From positions 1 through 6,198 of the forward strand of contig JAITBC010000024.1 in NCBI GenBank assembly GCA_031283785.1: 6,198 bases of DNA, given 5' to 3'. Source of the stretch: Tannerella sp. (GTDB lineage: Bacteria; Bacteroidota; Bacteroidia; Bacteroidales; Tannerellaceae). Position numbers and translations under genes: made by a program. Of the stretch, positions 1-6,198 are shown in pieces. Every line of letters begins with the position of its first letter. The first letter of the stretch is position 1. Below the pieces are notes generated by a model. That model had not been told where the DNA came from, searched no databases, and worked only from the letters and a program-made list of their open reading frames with translations.

Positions 1-1
1 A

Positions 2-331
2 CAGTGGGGTTATAACCGTGACGGAGAAGAACTGCCACAAATTAATATGGGCATGGTTTGCAGTCGGGAGAGTGGACTTCCTTTTTTCTACAATACCTTT
101 CCGGGCAGCATCGTTGACGCAGGCACAATAAAAAATACGCTTAAATATATGGAAGAATATAAATTACAGAATTTTACACTTATCATGGTTTATCAAATTT
201 ATTGCGCTGATTATTTACATGCAAATAACGCAAGTCATGAGAAACAAATCACTTTCTTCATAGATTATGAATTTTGAACTATTAATAGATGAATGGCAGA
301 AGAAAACGTCCCCCGGTTGCAATCAGTATAA

Positions 332-341
<10 letters not shown>
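2..341 (+). pseudogene. Decayed IS1634-like (IS4-related) transposase, internal deletion plus frameshift
   Basis: This is a broken DDE transposase. From position 2 the frame reads QWGYNRDGEELPQINMGMV and continues through GLPFFYNTFPGSI and DAGTIKNTLKYM to TLIM near 187. This matches my knowledge of the central region of IS1634-type transposases (YGYNRDGE.LPQIN, then a Pro-Gly-x-Ile segment). The DRGF-type segment expected next is missing. Instead the frame starting at 186 reads WFIKFIALIIYMQITQVM, which resembles the helical C-terminal part (FI.FIALI....I...M) of the same proteins. That frame meets a TAG at 261-263 and then continues in the same frame as MNFELLIDEW (267-296), resembling the usual ELIDEL tail. 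I infer one element with an internal deletion at about 185, a frameshift and a nonsense mutation. The 5' part lies outside the window. The first segment is clear. The joined C-terminal segment is inferred by recall of family patterns, and the end point is approximate. Confidence 0.72.
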
Positions 342-3746
<3,405 letters not shown>

Positions 3747-3755
3747 TTAAAACGG

Positions 3756-3785
3756 CAAAACTACATGAAATTTTCGGATTTCCAT
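3756..3785 (-). promoter_or_regulatory. Probable Bacteroidota-type promoter of the beta-galactosidase gene
   Basis: On the minus strand TAGTTTTG (3756-3763) matches the Bacteroidota -7 consensus TAnnTTTG. At the usual 19-nt spacing the -33 position (3783-3785) reads ATG rather than TTG, so the upstream element is imperfect. The box lies about 40 nt before the start codon, giving a short AT-rich leader with no Shine-Dalgarno sequence. A weak -33 would suit a gene that depends on an activator, but no activator is visible. Confidence 0.5.
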
Positions 3786-3787
3786 GT
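3763..3787. repeat. Imperfect inverted repeat in the lacZ promoter spacer
   Basis: ACATG at 3763-3767 faces CATGT at 3783-3787. AAA and TTT continue the pairing inward with one unpaired base. The element fills the spacer between the -7 and -33 positions of the lacZ promoter, where an operator could lie. The match is short and AT-rich, so chance is a real alternative. Confidence 0.3.
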
Positions 3788-3846
3788 ACGCACGAATGAA
3801 AAAAGTTTTCGTCGCGCGCCTTTTTCCGGCAAAAGACCGCATTAAT

Positions 3847-3877
3847 TTTGTTAAAACAAACAAAATATATAATTTTG
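3847..3877 (+). promoter_or_regulatory. Consensus Bacteroidota promoter for the ABC-F gene
   Basis: TTTG at 3847-3850 is followed by exactly 19 nt and then TAATTTTG at 3870-3877. This is the full primary sigma factor (SigABfr-type) layout, TTTG-N19-TAnnTTTG. Transcription would start a few bases after 3877, leaving a leader of roughly 20 nt before the ATG at 3902. A perfect 14-nt palindrome, TTTGTT-AA-AACAAA (3847-3860), overlaps the -33 element. A second TAATTTTG at 3843-3850 lacks a TTG at the right distance and is unlikely to be the main -7 box. Confidence 0.8.
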
Positions 3878-3901
3878 CAGAAAAAACATAACGATATAAT
3901 T

Positions 3902-6049
3902 ATGATTTCGATTGAAGGATTAACCGTCGAGTTCGGCGGTTTTACATTATTAGATAATATCTCTTTTGTAGTCAACAAAAAAGACCGTATCGCTCTTGTC
4001 GGAAAAAACGGCGCCGGCAAATCTACGCTGATGAAAATCATCGCGGGGATGCAAACACCTACAAACGGCGTCGTCAGTGTCCCAAAAGATACAAGTATCG
4101 GATACCTGCCGCAGCAAATGCAACTGTCGGATACGCGGACGGTCATGGAAGAAACGGAACAGGCTTTTGAATATATTCATGATACGGAACAAGAGATAAA
4201 TAGCCTCAATACGGAACTATCCGAACGTACGGACTACGACACGGACGCTTTCCGAACACTTATCGACCGTGTGACGCTGTTGACCGAACGCTTTCAGATG
4301 ATAGGCGGAACAAACTATCATGCGGAACTTGAGCGTACGTTGCTCGGGCTGGGTTTTATACGCAGCGATTTCGACCGTCTGACGTCGGAATTCAGCGGAG
4401 GGTGGAGAATGCGTATCGAATTGGCAAAACTTCTGCTCAAACGTCCGGATGTTATGCTTCTCGACGAACCGACAAATCATTTAGATATCGAATCCATCCA
4501 GTGGCTGGAAAATTTTATTGCCACGCAGGCTAACGCCGTCATACTCGTATCGCACGACCGGGCATTTATAAACAACACCACCCGGCGTACGCTCGAAATA
4601 GAACTCGGACATATTTACGACTATAAAGTAAAATACAATGAATACGTCGTTCTTCGGAAAGAACGGCGCGAACAGCAGACGCGCGCGTATGAAAACCAGC
4701 AAAAAATGCTCGCCGATACCGAAGCTTTTATTGAACGTTTTCGCTACAAAGCCAGCAAAGCCATACAGGTACAATCGCGAATAAAACAACTTGAAAAAAT
4801 TGAACGTATCGAAATCGATGAAGAAGATAATACGCTGTTACGCCTGAAATTCCCGCCGGCGCCACGTTCCGGGTCCTATCCGTTGATAATCGAAAATCTG
4901 GCGAAGCGGTATGGCGACCACCTCGTTTTTGCCGAAGCTACTTTTACAATTAACAGGGGCGACAAAATTGCCTTTGTCGGGAAAAACGGAGAAGGAAAAT
5001 CAACGCTTGTCAAATGCATCATGAACGAAATCACAGACTGCGAAGGAACGCTTAAAACAGGCCATAACGTAAAGATCGGATATTTCGCACAGAACCAGGC
5101 ACAGTTGCTGGACGAAAACAAGACCGTCTTCGAAACCGTCGACTATGTCGCGCAAGGCGATATCCGCACAAAAATACGCGACATACTCGGAGCTTTCATG
5201 TTCGGCGGCGAGGCTTCCGATAAAAAGGTGAAAGTGCTGTCAGGCGGCGAAAAAAGTCGCCTCTCGATGATACGCCTGCTGCTCGAACCGGTCAACCTGC
5301 TTATACTCGACGAACCGACGAACCACCTGGATATGCGCTCGAAAGATGTCCTCAAGAGCGCACTTCTGGATTTCGACGGTACGGTCATCGTCGTATCGCA
5401 CGACCGGGAATTTCTCGACGGCCTCGTCGGCAAAGTATACGAATTCGGCAACCAACGGATACGGGAACACCTTGGCGGAATATACGATTTCCTCGAATAC
5501 AAAAAAATCGAAAACCTCCGGGAACTCGAACGTAAAACCGCCGCCGGCAGCGCAAAAAATAACAGTAAAAACCGTATTTTCGAAAATGAAGGAAATGACC
5601 ACCGTCGTGAAACGATTTATGAACATAATGACGAAAAACCCGGTGACGAACCGGATTCCCACGGCAACAAAACCACCAACAGTGACGAACCGGATTCCCA
5701 CGGCAACAAAACAGCCCACGGTGAGGCTGCCGGACAAGCGGCAGGAATCTTGACGGCCGCCAGGCCCTCATACGAAGAACAAAAAGAACAGATGCGCCTC
5801 GTCCGCAAATTAGAAAAAACGGTTGCCCAAACCGAACAACAGATCACCGAAACAGAAACGAAGATCGCCCTGCTCGAAGCCCGAATGGCAACAGCGGAAG
5901 GATCTGCCGATGCGTCGTTATATACCGAATATGAAAAATCGAAAAAAGAACTTTCAGCCGCTCTGGACAAGTGGGAAGAAGCTACCGGAGCATTGGAAAC
6001 GAAAATGTCGCAGACGAAATCAAACCATGCTCGGCGCGAAGATGAATAA
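3902..6049 (+). CDS. ABC-F family ATPase (duplicated nucleotide-binding domains), ribosome-associated factor
   Basis: This is a 715-residue soluble protein with two ABC ATPase domains and no membrane segments, the arrangement of ABC-F proteins that bind the ribosomal E site and act on stalled translation. Domain 1 has Walker A GKNGAGKST (34-42), signature SGGWRMR (165-171), Walker B VMLLDEPTNHLD (184-195, catalytic Glu189) and H-loop His218. Domain 2 has GKNGEGKST (360-368), LSGGEKSR (446-453), LLILDEPTNHLD (466-477, Glu471) and His500. The helical linker at about 240-315, rich in Arg, Lys and Gln, corresponds to the P-site tRNA interaction motif. A hydrophilic low-complexity tract (about 545-620) contains a 13-residue tandem repeat, followed by a coiled coil (about 624-700), as in Uup/YheS-like members. 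I choose ATG 3902 because an upstream TTG (3848) in the same frame lies inside the promoter. The first residues MISIEGLTVEFGG begin domain 1 normally. Antibiotic-resistance ABC-F proteins share this fold, but a housekeeping role is more likely; the subgroup cannot be settled by eye. Confidence 0.95.
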   Translation: MISIEGLTVEFGGFTLLDNISFVVNKKDRIALVGKNGAGKSTLMKIIAGMQTPTNGVVSVPKDTSIGYLPQQMQLSDTRTVMEETEQAFEYIHDTEQEINSLNTELSERTDYDTDAFRTLIDRVTLLTERFQMIGGTNYHAELERTLLGLGFIRSDFDRLTSEFSGGWRMRIELAKLLLKRPDVMLLDEPTNHLDIESIQWLENFIATQANAVILVSHDRAFINNTTRRTLEIELGHIYDYKVKYNEYVVLRKERREQQTRAYENQQKMLADTEAFIERFRYKASKAIQVQSRIKQLEKIERIEIDEEDNTLLRLKFPPAPRSGSYPLIIENLAKRYGDHLVFAEATFTINRGDKIAFVGKNGEGKSTLVKCIMNEITDCEGTLKTGHNVKIGYFAQNQAQLLDENKTVFETVDYVAQGDIRTKIRDILGAFMFGGEASDKKVKVLSGGEKSRLSMIRLLLEPVNLLILDEPTNHLDMRSKDVLKSALLDFDGTVIVVSHDREFLDGLVGKVYEFGNQRIREHLGGIYDFLEYKKIENLRELERKTAAGSAKNNSKNRIFENEGNDHRRETIYEHNDEKPGDEPDSHGNKTTNSDEPDSHGNKTAHGEAAGQAAGILTAARPSYEEQKEQMRLVRKLEKTVAQTEQQITETETKIALLEARMATAEGSADASLYTEYEKSKKELSAALDKWEEATGALETKMSQTKSNHARREDE
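5643..5712 (+). repeat. In-frame 39-nt tandem repeat inside the ABC-F gene
   Basis: A 31-nt block beginning GTGACGAACCGGATTC is perfectly repeated at 5643-5673 and 5682-5712, period 39 nt. It encodes two 13-residue units, GDEPDSHGNKTTN (581-593) and SDEPDSHGNKTAH (594-606). The following residues, starting GEAAGQAAG, may be a decayed further unit. The repeat lies in the acidic, hydrophilic linker between the second ATPase domain and the coiled coil, so unit number could vary without breaking the ATPase. Confidence 0.92.
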
Positions 6050-6101
6050 ATCCCTTCACGCCGCCGTCATATTTTTTTACGGTGTTGTTAAATTAAGATA
6101 G
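6042..6101 (+). pseudogene. Possible start of a small gene overlapping the ABC-F stop, cut by the IS1-family element
   Basis: An ATG at 6042 overlaps the end of the ABC-F gene (ATGAATAA contains the TAA at 6047-6049) and opens a frame MNKSLHAAVIFFY for 13 codons up to the insertion sequence boundary at 6080/6081. It then runs six codons into the element and stops at 6099-6101. The Lys near the start followed by a hydrophobic run resembles the beginning of a signal peptide or membrane segment. Overlapping starts like this often mean translational coupling. Thirteen codons are too few to prove a gene, and chance is quite possible. Confidence 0.25.
6081..6100. repeat. Putative IS1-type terminal inverted repeat
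   Basis: The sequence starts GGTGTTG and fits the GG-n3-TG opening of IS1-family ends. Only this end is visible, so the exact repeat length is a guess. It is placed by the adjoining transposase stop codon and the change from moderate-GC coding sequence to AT-rich sequence. Confidence 0.5.
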
Positions 6102-6198
6102 ATAGTTCATTATTAAGTTTCAAAAATAATAAAGTGAGAGATTTTTCTATCATGTGTGCAGCTTTGGAGTAACATAACCCCTTCCTTTTAAGTCGGGC
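6088..6198 (-). CDS. IS1-family transposase, C-terminal 36 residues (5' part beyond the window)
   Basis: The minus strand is open from the window edge to a TAA at 6088-6090 and ends RLKRKGLCYSKAAHMIEKSL followed by TLLFLKLNNELSILI. The pattern RL.RK..CYSK....M....L matches the conserved C-terminal end of IS1-type DDE transposases (in IS1 InsB, a run like RLxRKTxCFSKS then a helix). In this family the motif follows the catalytic DDE core, which would lie off the right edge. No frameshift is visible in the part shown, so the element could be intact. Assignment rests on recognition of this short motif. Confidence 0.65.
   Translation of the reverse strand, partial: ARLKRKGLCYSKAAHMIEKSLTLLFLKLNNELSILI

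Larger units (their letters stand above)
6081..6198 (-). mobile_element. IS1-family insertion sequence, one terminal part (continues past the window)
   Basis: The element appears to begin at 6081 with GGTGTTGTTAAATTAAGA, which resembles the IS1-family terminal inverted repeat (IS1 itself starts GGTGATG). Reading inward on the minus strand is the C-terminal coding end of an IS1-like transposase, whose stop codon (6088-6090) lies within this terminal repeat, as in IS1. The other end is outside the window, so completeness and the target duplication cannot be checked. The host bases just outside are TTTTTTTAC (6072-6080). Confidence 0.65.

Noticed and set aside
47..277. A separate 76-residue protein starting at ATG 47
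   Set aside because: The same frame is open and transposase-like upstream to position 2, and its last part after about 187 is an out-of-frame reading of another transposase segment.
3798..3810. Short inverted repeat GAAAA-aag-TTTTC between the divergent promoters
   Set aside because: It is very short and AT-rich, outside both promoter cores, and expected by chance.
3843..3850. First TAATTTTG as an alternative -7 promoter box
   Set aside because: There is no TTG about 19 nt upstream, whereas its own TTTG serves as the -33 element for the perfectly spaced box at 3870-3877.
5240..5737. Long minus-strand open frame with hydrophobic repeated segments
   Set aside because: It is antisense to the ABC-F gene. 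Its repeats are the mirror of the 39-nt tandem repeat, and the sense gene has complete, recognisable domains.
6055..6086. Possible terminator hairpin CGCCGT ... ACGGTG after the ABC-F gene
   Set aside because: The stem is only six pairs with one G-T pair. The T run is in the loop rather than after the stem, and the right arm is inside the insertion sequence, so the pairing is probably accidental.

Overview
The window looks like a piece of a Bacteroidota (probably Bacteroidales) chromosome. The evidence is a start region with no Shine-Dalgarno sequence, an exact match to the phylum's unusual promoter (TTTG, 19-nt spacer, TAnnTTTG), and a large exported GH2 beta-galactosidase of the type common in that group. 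I would not go below phylum/order level from this sequence alone.

Layout from left to right. Positions 2-341 hold a decayed transposase of the IS1634-like (IS4-related) group. A middle piece in one reading frame is joined at about 185 to the C-terminal region in another frame, followed by a stop codon. Positions 342-3716 (minus strand) are a complete 1124-residue secreted beta-galactosidase (LacZ-type GH2) with both catalytic glutamates. Its last codons sit in a 22-nt tandem duplication that changes the C-terminus. Positions 3717-3901 are a divergent promoter region. Positions 3902-6049 (plus strand) encode a complete 715-residue ABC-F ATPase with two intact nucleotide-binding domains, a 13-residue tandem repeat in a hydrophilic linker, and a C-terminal coiled coil. 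From 6081 to the window edge lies the end of an IS1-family insertion sequence with the last 36 codons of its transposase (minus strand). It inserted 31 bases after the ABC-F stop codon and may have cut a small overlapping gene that starts at 6042.

How the genes relate: the beta-galactosidase probably acts in the periplasm on galactosides released from glycans. The ABC-F protein is a cytoplasmic ribosome-associated ATPase. They share only a divergent control region and show no sign of one pathway. No SusC/SusD pair, sugar regulator or transporter is in view. I see no convincing new multi-gene system here. The points worth a second look are insertion-sequence damage on both flanks, short tandem duplications inside both genes, and the promoter architecture.
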